Shown here: one piece after another, positions 52,291 through 59,932 of the stretch | Layout: every line of letters starts with the position of its first letter | How positions within the stretch are numbered: position 1 is the stretch's first letter | Source of the DNA: Panacagrimonas sp. | Lineage (GTDB): Bacteria > Pseudomonadota > Gammaproteobacteria > Nevskiales > Nevskiaceae | Assembly: GCF_020697055.1 (NCBI RefSeq) | Contig: NZ_JAJFBP010000014.1 | Coordinates: forward strand, 1-64,000 | DNA: 64,000 bases | Direction: 5' to 3' | Made by a program: the position numbers and the translations under genes | The notes under the pieces: model-generated | What the model saw: the letters and a program-made list of their open reading frames with translations, nothing else | Told to the model about the DNA's origin: nothing | The model's database searches: none

Positions 52291-53772
52291 TTACCTGAGC
52301 GCGCGCAGGCGCGAACGCGGCCGCGCCGCGGCGCGCTGCAGATGGCGCTCCTTGAGGATCAGCGTGCAGTGCTCGAACGCGCGCGAGATCGCCGTCTGGT
52401 TGCGGATGCGATCGAGCTTGGGCCAGGTGGCGCGCTCACCTTCGACGATGTACTTGCCCAGTTCGCGCCTGTCGAGGTTGCTGAACATGCGCAGCAGCTG
52501 ACGCGGCGTGTGCCGCGGCAGGATGTTGATGTCGCCCGAATAGCGCTGCGCGATCACCGCGTTGAGCTGATCGGCGACGCGCCGTACCGGCGACTCCTGC
52601 AGGTGGGTGCGCGCCAGTCGCACCGTGCCGCGACTGGCGCTGAGCACGATCTGCCGCGCCATCGGCACCAGACCGCTGCGCGGCGCGTGGTCGTTGACCA
52701 TGAATGGCACCACGTGCGGATTGGTCTGGCTGACGATGTAGTGATTGACGTTGTGCAGGCGCGCCAGGCGCAGCATCGGCAGGTCGCTGTAGACCGTGCC
52801 GTCGATCCAGCGCTTGGACGGCAGGTAGGGAACGATCTGCCCTTCGAAATCGCGCGCCGTCAGCTGCACCGGCGGAAACACGCCCGGCACCGCACACGAG
52901 GCCAGCACCGCGCGTCCCAGCAGGACGTTCGGCGCCGTCAGATAGTTGAGCAGACGTCCCTGCTGGTGTTCTTCGGCGGCCGATACGGTGATCCCGATGA
53001 TGCGGCGGGTGCGTTCGAACGCGTCGGTGAAGGTTTCCTCGCCGACGTTCTCGGCCAGGCACTGCTCGAGCTGCGCCGGGTTCATCAGGCCGCCGGACCT
53101 GAGCGCATTGCGCAGGCTCACGCGCTGGAACGCGGCGAGGTTGAGCGACTCGCTGTCGAACAGCTGCGGCATCTGGGCGTCGGTGCGTGTGCCCACCATC
53201 GCGCCGATGATCGCCCCGGCGCTCGAGCCGCTGATCACGCGCGGCAGCAGGCCGTGCATGAACAGCGCCTTGATCACACCCAGATGGAACATGCCCAGCG
53301 TCGCGCCGCCCGACAGCAGCAGCGCGCTGCGGCCGAAGCTGGAGCCGGTGCGCTTGAAGAAGACGATCTTGTCGTCCTCGCTGAAGTCGGGGAAATCGCC
53401 GGCGCAGACGTAGTCGAGGCAGCGCACCACCTCCGACACGTACTCCTCGATCAGCTGCTTGGTGCCCACTCGCGCAAAGCCGTAGAGCTGCGGCGCGGTG
53501 ACGTTGCCCAGGTTGCCGTGCAGTCCCTCGTGCAGCGCGTGCACCAGCCGGCGCACCTCGCCGGACGAGCGCAGGCGCCGCATCTCGACCAGCCGCTCGC
53601 GGATCAGGAAGTGGTCGTAGTCATCGCTCGCCTCGTCCAGCTTCCAGGCCTCGGCGCCTTCGAGGCGGTCGAGATCGACCGCGATCTCGCGCCATTCGGC
53701 GTAGCTCTGGGCGTTGTCGAGCTCACGAAGGCGCGCGACCAGCGGACTGCGGAAGGATCGGGCAGGCAACAT
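52291..53772 (-). CDS. Patatin-like phospholipase with DUF3336 domain
   Basis: This 493-residue protein has an N-terminal DUF3336 domain (about 10-145, LRELDNAQSYAEWREIAVDL) followed by a patatin domain. The oxyanion loop SGGATLGMFHLGV, the nucleophile elbow GSSAG and the catalytic Asp in DGTVYSDLP form the Ser-Asp dyad. This architecture matches triacylglycerol lipases such as yeast Tgl3-5 and bacterial relatives. The ATG at 53772 is listed; an ATG ten codons upstream is possible. It probably frees fatty acids from storage or membrane lipids. Confidence 0.9.
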   Translation of the reverse strand: MLPARSFRSPLVARLRELDNAQSYAEWREIAVDLDRLEGAEAWKLDEASDDYDHFLIRERLVEMRRLRSSGEVRRLVHALHEGLHGNLGNVTAPQLYGFARVGTKQLIEEYVSEVVRCLDYVCAGDFPDFSEDDKIVFFKRTGSSFGRSALLLSGGATLGMFHLGVIKALFMHGLLPRVISGSSAGAIIGAMVGTRTDAQMPQLFDSESLNLAAFQRVSLRNALRSGGLMNPAQLEQCLAENVGEETFTDAFERTRRIIGITVSAAEEHQQGRLLNYLTAPNVLLGRAVLASCAVPGVFPPVQLTARDFEGQIVPYLPSKRWIDGTVYSDLPMLRLARLHNVNHYIVSQTNPHVVPFMVNDHAPRSGLVPMARQIVLSASRGTVRLARTHLQESPVRRVADQLNAVIAQRYSGDINILPRHTPRQLLRMFSNLDRRELGKYIVEGERATWPKLDRIRNQTAISRAFEHCTLILKERHLQRAAARPRSRLRALR

Positions 53773-53853
53773 GTCGCCGAGTGTAGCCAGCGGACCTGGC
53801 ATCCCGCATGGCCGTACAGCCCCCGTACGCCTACTGCATGACAATGTCGTCCC

Positions 53854-54366
53854 ATGGAAAGCACCGACCTTCTGATCACCATCCTTGGCGTGGGCCTGGT
53901 CCTCGTGGGACTCGCGGGCGCCGTGCTGCCGGCGCTGCCCGGCCTGCCGTTCGTTTTCGGCGGCCTCTGGGCGCTGGCATTCGCGACCGACTACGCGCGC
54001 GTGGGCATGTTCACGCTCGGCGTGCTCGCGGTGCTGCTGGTCGTGGGACTGCTGCTCGACTTCGTCGCCGGCAGCCTGGGCGCCAAGAAATTCGGAGCCA
54101 GTCCACAGGCGGTCGCCGGATCGCTGGTCGGCGCCTTCGTCGGCGCCTTCTTCGGCCTCCCCGGCCTGGTGCTGGGCCCGTTCATCGGCGCGGTTGCCGG
54201 CGAGCTCAAGGCGCAGCGCACCGTGGGGCAGGCGACCGTGTCGGGAATCGGCGCGTGGATCGGCCTGATGCTCGGCATCGTGGCCAAGCTGGTCATCGCG
54301 CTGGTGATGATCGGCGTGTTCGCCTTCGACTTCTTCATCAACGTCGCGCCCGCTACCGCGACGTAG
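53854..54366 (+). CDS. DUF456 family membrane protein
   Basis: This 170-residue protein has about four Gly-rich membrane helices (residues 5-30, 40-75, 85-110, 130-165), including GLVLVGLAGAVLPALPGLPF and GAFVGAFFGLPGLVLGPFIG. The doubled Gly-zipper pattern and length fit DUF456, which is widespread and uncharacterised. It is divergent from the patatin gene with only 81 bases between starts. A small DUF3096 membrane protein follows 36 bases downstream. Confidence 0.85.
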   Translation: MESTDLLITILGVGLVLVGLAGAVLPALPGLPFVFGGLWALAFATDYARVGMFTLGVLAVLLVVGLLLDFVAGSLGAKKFGASPQAVAGSLVGAFVGAFFGLPGLVLGPFIGAVAGELKAQRTVGQATVSGIGAWIGLMLGIVAKLVIALVMIGVFAFDFFINVAPATAT

Positions 54367-54402
54367 ACCCGCTTTTTCTTACGACGACCATTGGAACGCG
54401 CC

Positions 54403-54543
54403 ATGTCCGTGCACCTGAACCTGCATCTCGTCCCGCTGATCTCGCTGGTGGCCGGCGTGCTGATCCTGGTGCGGCCCAAGCTGCTGAACTACATCGTGGC
54501 GATCTACCTGATCGCGGTGGGCGTGCTGGGACTGATCGGCTGA
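54403..54543 (+). CDS. DUF3096 small membrane protein
   Basis: This 46-residue protein begins MSVHLNLHLVPLISLVAG and has two short hydrophobic helices around the LVRPKLLNYIVAIYLI turn. The RPKLLNYIVAIYLI segment is characteristic of DUF3096. It lies just after the DUF456 gene and before the convergent MltD stop at 54566. Function unknown; it is a real gene by composition and family match. Confidence 0.8.
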   Translation: MSVHLNLHLVPLISLVAGVLILVRPKLLNYIVAIYLIAVGVLGLIG

Positions 54544-54565
54544 CGCCGACGCCGATGGGTCCGCC

Positions 54566-56299
54566 TCAGCGGCGGACCGGCACCTTGAGCTTCTCGCCGA
54601 CGCGGATGTCGCTCGACGACCCCAGGTCGTTGGCCTGTCGCAGTTCGCGGATCGACACCTTGTAGGTGTGCGCGATCGAGCTGAGCGTCTGGCCCGAGCG
54701 CACGCGATGGGTGCGGTAGCCCGTGCGCGATGATTTCTTGCGGTCGCCAGCTGCCGAGGCTTTGTCCGAGGCGCGTTTCTCCGCCGCGGTCAGCCCGGGC
54801 TTGGACTCGCCCACGGCGACCGTGACCGGTCCCGGCCGGCTTTCGGAGCGCGGGACGATCTTCAGGACCTGTCCCGCCCGCAGCGTGCCGCGCTTGCCGA
54901 TTCCGTTGTGGGCGCGGATCGAGGCCTGGGTCACGCCGTAGCGCCTGGCCACGCCGCCGAGCGTGTCGCCCTTGCGCACCTTGTGCAGCAGGTGATTGAC
55001 GCGCTGCTGCTCGAAACGCTCGTGATCACCGAGCTGCGCATAACCGACCGTGAAGTTCTTGGCCGACCCGGCCGGCACCCGAATCAGGTGCCCCGGCGGA
55101 ACGTAAAGCTTGCCGGCGATGACCTCGGGCCGATAGGCGGGATTGAGCTTGCGGAACACCTCGTCGTCGGCATCGCAAAGGCGGCGAAGCGTCTCGTAGG
55201 GCACGTAATGCTGGGTCTCGACCACGTCGAACTCGAGCGGATTCTTGCGCTGGATCTCGCCGAAATGCGTGCGCCAGTTGCGCTCGACGTCGTAGGCGGC
55301 CAGGAATTCCGCGTAGAAATTGCGCGAGGCGAAACCGAAGCTCTTGGCGTTGTAGCCGCGGATCAGGTCGGGCAGCTCGGTGCCGCCGGTGGCGGTCAGG
55401 CCGCGCGCGATGCCGCCGCGTCCATGGTTGTAGGCGGTCAGGGCCAGCGGCCAGCTGCCGAGCGAGGCGTAGTCGTCGCGCAGATGGCGCGCGGCGGCAT
55501 CGGTGCTGGTCCAGGGGTCACGGCGATCGTCGACGACGTCGTTGAGGCGCATGTAGATGCGCGCCGACGACGGAATGAACTGCCATAGGCCCGCGGCACC
55601 GACCTTGGAATACGCCTCGACGTTGAAGCTCGATTCGACCAGTGGAAGGCGCGTCAGCCGCAGCGGCAGCGAATAGCCCTGGAAAACACCTTCCATCCTC
55701 GGCAGGTACTTGCCGGAGATCTCCAGCGCCTGCTGGGTGCGCTCGCGCAAGCCGCGCTGGGACCGCAGGTTCGAGGCGGCGATTTCGAAGCGATCGTCGT
55801 TCTGGTTGCGCGCGTACAGGTCGTAGATGCGGCGCTGCTCGACATCGAGCGTCTCGGGCTGCCCGCGAGCGGCGTGGACCTGCTGCAGCAGGCGCCGGGT
55901 GCGTTCGATCGTGGCCGCCTCCTGCTGGTTCTTGAGCTTGCGCAGCGAACCGGGGTCCAGGTACGCCGCCTCGCTGGTGAAATCCAGCACCTCGAAGACC
56001 ACGTCGAGGTTGTTCATGTCGTGGATGACGCTCTGATGCTCGGAGTACTCGCCGAACACCTTGGTCCAGAACGCGACGTTGGGCTTCAGGACCGCATAGC
56101 GCGGGAACAGCTCGTCGTCGGAATCGACGCGACGCGCCGACGCGACCGGTGTGGGTATCACGGCGAACGGCGCGTCCGCGGGGACGATGCTGCCGGCCAC
56201 GGGAGCCGGAGGAGCGGCGGGGACATCGGCTTCGGCGGTCGTTCCTCCCAGGCACGCTGCGGCCACGCACAACCGGGACAACCACCGAGTCACCACCAT
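54566..56299 (-). CDS. mltD: Membrane-bound lytic murein transglycosylase D
   Basis: This 577-residue protein has a signal peptide of about 25 residues (RLCVAAACLGGTTAEA), an SLT catalytic domain with Glu222 (PLVESSFNVEAYS), SKVGAAGLWQFIPSSAR and ALTAYNHGRGG. Two C-terminal LysM domains (about 430-475 and 530-577) bind peptidoglycan. It cleaves glycan strands forming 1,6-anhydro ends. The ATG at 56299 follows GAGGTGA. No lipobox Cys is evident at the usual signal site (the nearby Cys lie in a CVAAACLGG context), so anchoring is uncertain. Confidence 0.92.
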   Translation of the reverse strand: MVVTRWLSRLCVAAACLGGTTAEADVPAAPPAPVAGSIVPADAPFAVIPTPVASARRVDSDDELFPRYAVLKPNVAFWTKVFGEYSEHQSVIHDMNNLDVVFEVLDFTSEAAYLDPGSLRKLKNQQEAATIERTRRLLQQVHAARGQPETLDVEQRRIYDLYARNQNDDRFEIAASNLRSQRGLRERTQQALEISGKYLPRMEGVFQGYSLPLRLTRLPLVESSFNVEAYSKVGAAGLWQFIPSSARIYMRLNDVVDDRRDPWTSTDAAARHLRDDYASLGSWPLALTAYNHGRGGIARGLTATGGTELPDLIRGYNAKSFGFASRNFYAEFLAAYDVERNWRTHFGEIQRKNPLEFDVVETQHYVPYETLRRLCDADDEVFRKLNPAYRPEVIAGKLYVPPGHLIRVPAGSAKNFTVGYAQLGDHERFEQQRVNHLLHKVRKGDTLGGVARRYGVTQASIRAHNGIGKRGTLRAGQVLKIVPRSESRPGPVTVAVGESKPGLTAAEKRASDKASAAGDRKKSSRTGYRTHRVRSGQTLSSIAHTYKVSIRELRQANDLGSSSDIRVGEKLKVPVRR

Positions 56300-56552
56300 C
56301 ACTCACCTCGCCGTACGCACCGCAAAAAGTCCGGAGGAAAAACGCCAACGGCAGGGCCAACGTCGCATCACCCGAATTGCGGCGATGCTAACGCGCCCCC
56401 ACTTCCTCATCAACGAAAATCTTCGCGCGACGCGACGCGTTCCCGAGGCTCGCGCCGACGCAAGGCGCGACCGCGCCGACGATGCGGAAACGAACAGGCA
56501 ATTCCGCCCGTCTGCGCCTACCATCGCCCAAAACCTCGGACGGAAAATCCGC

Positions 56553-56999
56553 TTGAACGCCGAACAACTGTGCCTGCTGGCAGCGGGCATCTTCTTTTCT
56601 TCCGGTCTGCTCACCGGCTGGTGGAAATACCGCTGCATCGCGGCGTCTGCGCAGGCGGTCGCGCCCGTTTACGTCGACATCGCGCATCGCACGAGCCTGA
56701 TGTACGCGTTCTCGGCGGTGCTGCTGCGCGAATTCGTTCCCTACTCGCCGCTGTCGGAGACCGGAACGCTGTGGGCGGCGGGCCTGCCCCTGCTGTTCTT
56801 CGCATTGGCGATCAGCATGTACATCGTGCACGGCATCCTGCGCGACACCGACAACCAGATGCGCGCGCCGCACCGGCTCGGCCCGCTGACGCTGCCGGGC
56901 GCCGCAATCCATGCATTCATGTGGGCCCTGGCGGTCGCCGAGATCGGCGGTTTCGCGGTGCTGTTCTACGGTTTTGCTTCCAGTCTCCGAAATATCTGA
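56553..56999 (+). CDS. Small integral membrane protein, unknown function
   Basis: This 148-residue protein probably starts at a TTG at 56553 behind ACGGAAAA; the frame is open further upstream but is not protein-like there. It has four hydrophobic segments: LCLLAAGIFFSSGLLTGWW, RTSLMYAFSAVLLREFV, LPLLFFALAISMYIVHGIL and FMWALAVAEIGGFAVLFYGF. The topology looks like small DUF membrane proteins found beside hydrolases. I do not recognise the family. Its TGA overlaps the ATG of the peptidase gene (TGATG), so translation is coupled. Confidence 0.72.
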   Translation: MNAEQLCLLAAGIFFSSGLLTGWWKYRCIAASAQAVAPVYVDIAHRTSLMYAFSAVLLREFVPYSPLSETGTLWAAGLPLLFFALAISMYIVHGILRDTDNQMRAPHRLGPLTLPGAAIHAFMWALAVAEIGGFAVLFYGFASSLRNI

Positions 57000-57952
57000 T
57001 GGCTTCCACGCTCTCTTTCCCGTCGACCGAGCCGTTCCGCAAGCAGCGCCTGCGCGTCAGCGACCTGCACGAGCTCTACATCGAAGAATGCGGCAACCCG
57101 CACGGACAGCCGGCTTTGTTCCTGCACGGCGGGCCCGGCGGCGGCGCCGAACCGTGGCACCGCCAGTTCTTCGATCCGGCCCGCTACCGCATCGTGCTGT
57201 TCGATCAGCGCGGCTGCGGGCGCTCCACGCCGCACGCCGAGCTGCGCCAGAACACCACCTGGGACCTGGTCGCCGACATCGAGCGGATCCGCGAAAAGCT
57301 CGGCATCGATCGATGGCTGGTCTTCGGCGGATCCTGGGGTTCGACGCTGGCGCTGGCCTACGCCGAGCGCCATCCGGAGCACGTCAGCCACCTGGTGCTG
57401 CGCGGCATCTTCCTGCTGCGCCGACGCGAGATCGAATGGTTCTACCAGGAGGGCGCGAGCTGGATGTACCCCGATGCCTGGGAGCACTTCCTGGCGCCGA
57501 TCCCCGTCGCGGAGCGTCATGACCTGATCGATGCCTATCACCGCCGGCTGACCGACCCGGACCCGCGCGTGCGCAGCGAAGCGGCGCGCGCCTGGAGCGT
57601 GTGGGAGGGTTCGACCAGCAAGCTGCTGCCCAGCGGCGACATGGTCATGCGCTTCGGCGAGAGCCGTTTCGCCGAGGCCTTTGCCCGCATCGAGTGCCAC
57701 TACTTCGTCAACCGCGGCTTCTTCGATACCGACAACTGGCTGATCGAGAATGTCGGCCGCATCCGCCACATCCCGGCGGTGATCGTGCAGGGCCGCTACG
57801 ACGTGGTGTGTCCCATGCGCTCGGCCTGGGATCTGCACCGGGCGTGGCCCGAGGCCGACCTGCGCGTGGTGGCCGACGCCGGCCACGCGGCCAGCGAAAG
57901 CGGAACCCTGGCGCAGCTGATCGACGCAACCAACCGCTTCGCCGCGGGCTGA
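56999..57952 (+). CDS. pip: Proline iminopeptidase
   Basis: This 317-residue alpha/beta hydrolase of peptidase family S33 releases N-terminal proline. Features are the HGGPGGG oxyanion motif, DQRGCGRSTPH, nucleophile GGSWGS, Asp in QGRYDVVCP and His in DAGHAA. The cytoplasmic form has this length. The start overlaps the preceding membrane gene by one base. Confidence 0.94.
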   Translation: MASTLSFPSTEPFRKQRLRVSDLHELYIEECGNPHGQPALFLHGGPGGGAEPWHRQFFDPARYRIVLFDQRGCGRSTPHAELRQNTTWDLVADIERIREKLGIDRWLVFGGSWGSTLALAYAERHPEHVSHLVLRGIFLLRRREIEWFYQEGASWMYPDAWEHFLAPIPVAERHDLIDAYHRRLTDPDPRVRSEAARAWSVWEGSTSKLLPSGDMVMRFGESRFAEAFARIECHYFVNRGFFDTDNWLIENVGRIRHIPAVIVQGRYDVVCPMRSAWDLHRAWPEADLRVVADAGHAASESGTLAQLIDATNRFAAG

Positions 57953-57997
57953 GCGTCTACGGAAACGCCCTCGAGGGCGATCCCTCAGTCGCCACGA

Positions 57998-58015
57998 TTG
58001 AAGCGATCGCTTCAA
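57998..58015. promoter_or_regulatory. Perfect 18-bp palindrome before the TetR/efflux operon
   Basis: TTGAAGCGATCGCTTCAA is fully palindromic and lies 34 bases upstream of the TetR start at 58049. Size, symmetry and location fit an autoregulatory TetR operator that also controls the RND pump. Binding by this TetR is inferred. Confidence 0.78.
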
Positions 58016-58048
58016 GCAATCGCTGCATCCGACCTCTACCATTGGCGG

Positions 58049-58702
58049 ATGGAAGTCGACCTCACGCGCGAACGCCTGCTCCACGCCGCCCTCGAGGTGT
58101 TCGCGGCACACGGCTATCACGGCGCCTCGACGCGCGACATCTGCACGGCAGCCAACGCCGGCAACGCCGCGATCCACTATCACTTCCGCGACAAGACCGG
58201 GATCTACCGCGAGCTTTTCATGCGCATGCTCGACGACTTCGAGCAGCGCATGCGCGCGGCACGGATCGGGTCGTTGCGGGGACGAGAGGCGCTGCGGGTC
58301 TACTACAAGGCGCTGATGCGTCCGCTGGCCGAGGATCCGGGCATCGCGCAGCAGATCGTGCTGTATTCGCGCGAAGAACTGCAGCCGACCGGCCTGGTCG
58401 ACGACCTGCTGCCGCGCGGCCTGCAACTGCAGGTGGAACTGCTCGGTGACGTGCTGCGACGCGAACTCGGCACCGAGCGCCTGGACGCCGCATTGCAGCG
58501 GCTCGTGATCTCCCTGCATGGGCTGGCGCTGATCTACGTGTTCAAGCAGCGGGTCATCCGCAGCGTGCTGCCGGCCACGATGGACGGGCCGAACTGGCTC
58601 GGGCGCCTGACCGTGCAGCTCGCCGAGACGGGCGAATCGCTGATCGAGATGGAACGTCGTCGCCGGCAGAACGTGGCGCGCCGACGAACGCGGGCGGCCT
58701 GA
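58049..58702 (+). CDS. TetR family regulator of the RND pump
   Basis: This 217-residue regulator starts at the ATG at 58049 (MEVDLTRERLLHAALEVFAA). The helix-turn-helix is HGASTRDICTAANAGNAAIH followed by YHFRDKTGIYRELF. The C-terminal part resembles the CerR/DUF1956 group that controls RND and ABC pumps. The membrane-fusion gene follows after 42 bases on the same strand, so the repressor, adaptor and permease form one operon under the palindrome at 57998-58015. Confidence 0.9.
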   Translation: MEVDLTRERLLHAALEVFAAHGYHGASTRDICTAANAGNAAIHYHFRDKTGIYRELFMRMLDDFEQRMRAARIGSLRGREALRVYYKALMRPLAEDPGIAQQIVLYSREELQPTGLVDDLLPRGLQLQVELLGDVLRRELGTERLDAALQRLVISLHGLALIYVFKQRVIRSVLPATMDGPNWLGRLTVQLAETGESLIEMERRRRQNVARRRTRAA

Positions 58703-58744
58703 AGGCCGCCCCTGAGCAGCACCGGACAAAGGAAGGCAGGAAAC

Positions 58745-59920
58745 GTGGTGATCGGCGATCGCACAGTTGGATCGATGTGGGCCGCGGCGGCGGGAGGGCT
58801 CGCCGTGGCGGCGCTGCTGCTGGGCGGCTGCTCGAAGCAGGAGGAAGCGGCACCTGCGACCGAGCCGCCGACGCGCGTATCGGTGGTGACGGTCAGGCCG
58901 CAGTCGGTGCCGCTGACCGCGGAGCTGCCGGGACGGGTCGTGGCATTTCGCACGGCGGAGGTGCGTCCGCAGGTCAACGGCGTGATCACCAGGCGTCTGT
59001 TCGAGGAAGGCACGCAGGTCAAGGCCGGGCAGCCGCTGTTCCAGATCGACGCGGCGCCCTATCGCGCGCAGTACAACAGCGCGATGGCGGCCGCGACCGT
59101 GGCCCGGCGCCGTTCCGAGCGCCAGGCGGCGCTGCTGAAGTCGGAAGTCGTGTCGCGGCAGGCGTACGACGAAGCCGATGCGCTGCGCCTGCAGGCAGAG
59201 GCGGCGCTCGAGAACGCCCGCATCAATCTCGACTACACCCGGATCGTCGCGCCGATCGACGGCCTGATCGGACGTTCCAACGTCACCGAAGGCGCGCTCG
59301 TGACGGCCGGGCAGCCGACGCCGCTGGCCACGCTGATGCAGCTCGATCCGGTGTACGTCGACACGCTCCAGCCCAGCCGCGTGCTGCTGCAGCTGCGACG
59401 CGAGCAGGCGGCCGGTCGTCTGCACCAGAACAAGGACGGCGCCGCGCGCGTGCGATTGCGCCTCGAGGACGGCACGTCGTACGAAAGCGAAGGCGCGCTG
59501 CAGTTCACCGAACTCGCCGTTGACGAAGGCACCGGTTCGGTGACGCTGCGCTCGATCTTCCCGAACCCGCGCCTGACGCTGCTGCACGGCATGTTCGTCT
59601 ACCAGCGGATCGAGGAAGGCGTGCGCTCCGATGCGCTGCTGGTTCCGCAACAGGGCGTCACGCGCGATGCCAAGGGCGAAGCCACCGCGCTCGTCGTGAC
59701 ACGGGACAACAAGGTCGAACGGCGCCAACTCGTCACCGAGCGCGCCGTCGCCGACCAATGGCTGGTGACCGCCGGCTTGTCGCCCGGCGAACGGGTGATC
59801 GTCGAAGGGCTGCAGTTCGCCAAACCCGGTGACACGGTGGCACCGGCCGAATACGCACCGCCCTCGCCGCCGGCGGCGGGCGCCGCGTCGCCGGTGCCGG
59901 CGCCCAAGAGCGCTCCCTGA
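58745..59920 (+). CDS. RND efflux periplasmic adaptor (AcrA/MexA type)
   Basis: This 391-residue membrane-fusion protein starts with GTG behind AGGAAGGCAGGAA. The lipoprotein signal ends in the lipobox LLLGGC. Biotinyl-lipoyl halves flank a coiled-coil hairpin (about 115-165), followed by the beta-barrel domain. Typical segments are LPGRVVAFRTAEVRPQVNG and APIDGLIGRSNVTEGALV. It links the permease to an outer-membrane TolC-like channel that is not encoded here. Confidence 0.93.
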   Translation: MVIGDRTVGSMWAAAAGGLAVAALLLGGCSKQEEAAPATEPPTRVSVVTVRPQSVPLTAELPGRVVAFRTAEVRPQVNGVITRRLFEEGTQVKAGQPLFQIDAAPYRAQYNSAMAAATVARRRSERQAALLKSEVVSRQAYDEADALRLQAEAALENARINLDYTRIVAPIDGLIGRSNVTEGALVTAGQPTPLATLMQLDPVYVDTLQPSRVLLQLRREQAAGRLHQNKDGAARVRLRLEDGTSYESEGALQFTELAVDEGTGSVTLRSIFPNPRLTLLHGMFVYQRIEEGVRSDALLVPQQGVTRDAKGEATALVVTRDNKVERRQLVTERAVADQWLVTAGLSPGERVIVEGLQFAKPGDTVAPAEYAPPSPPAAGAASPVPAPKSAP

Positions 59921-59932
59921 GGCCCGCCGTCG

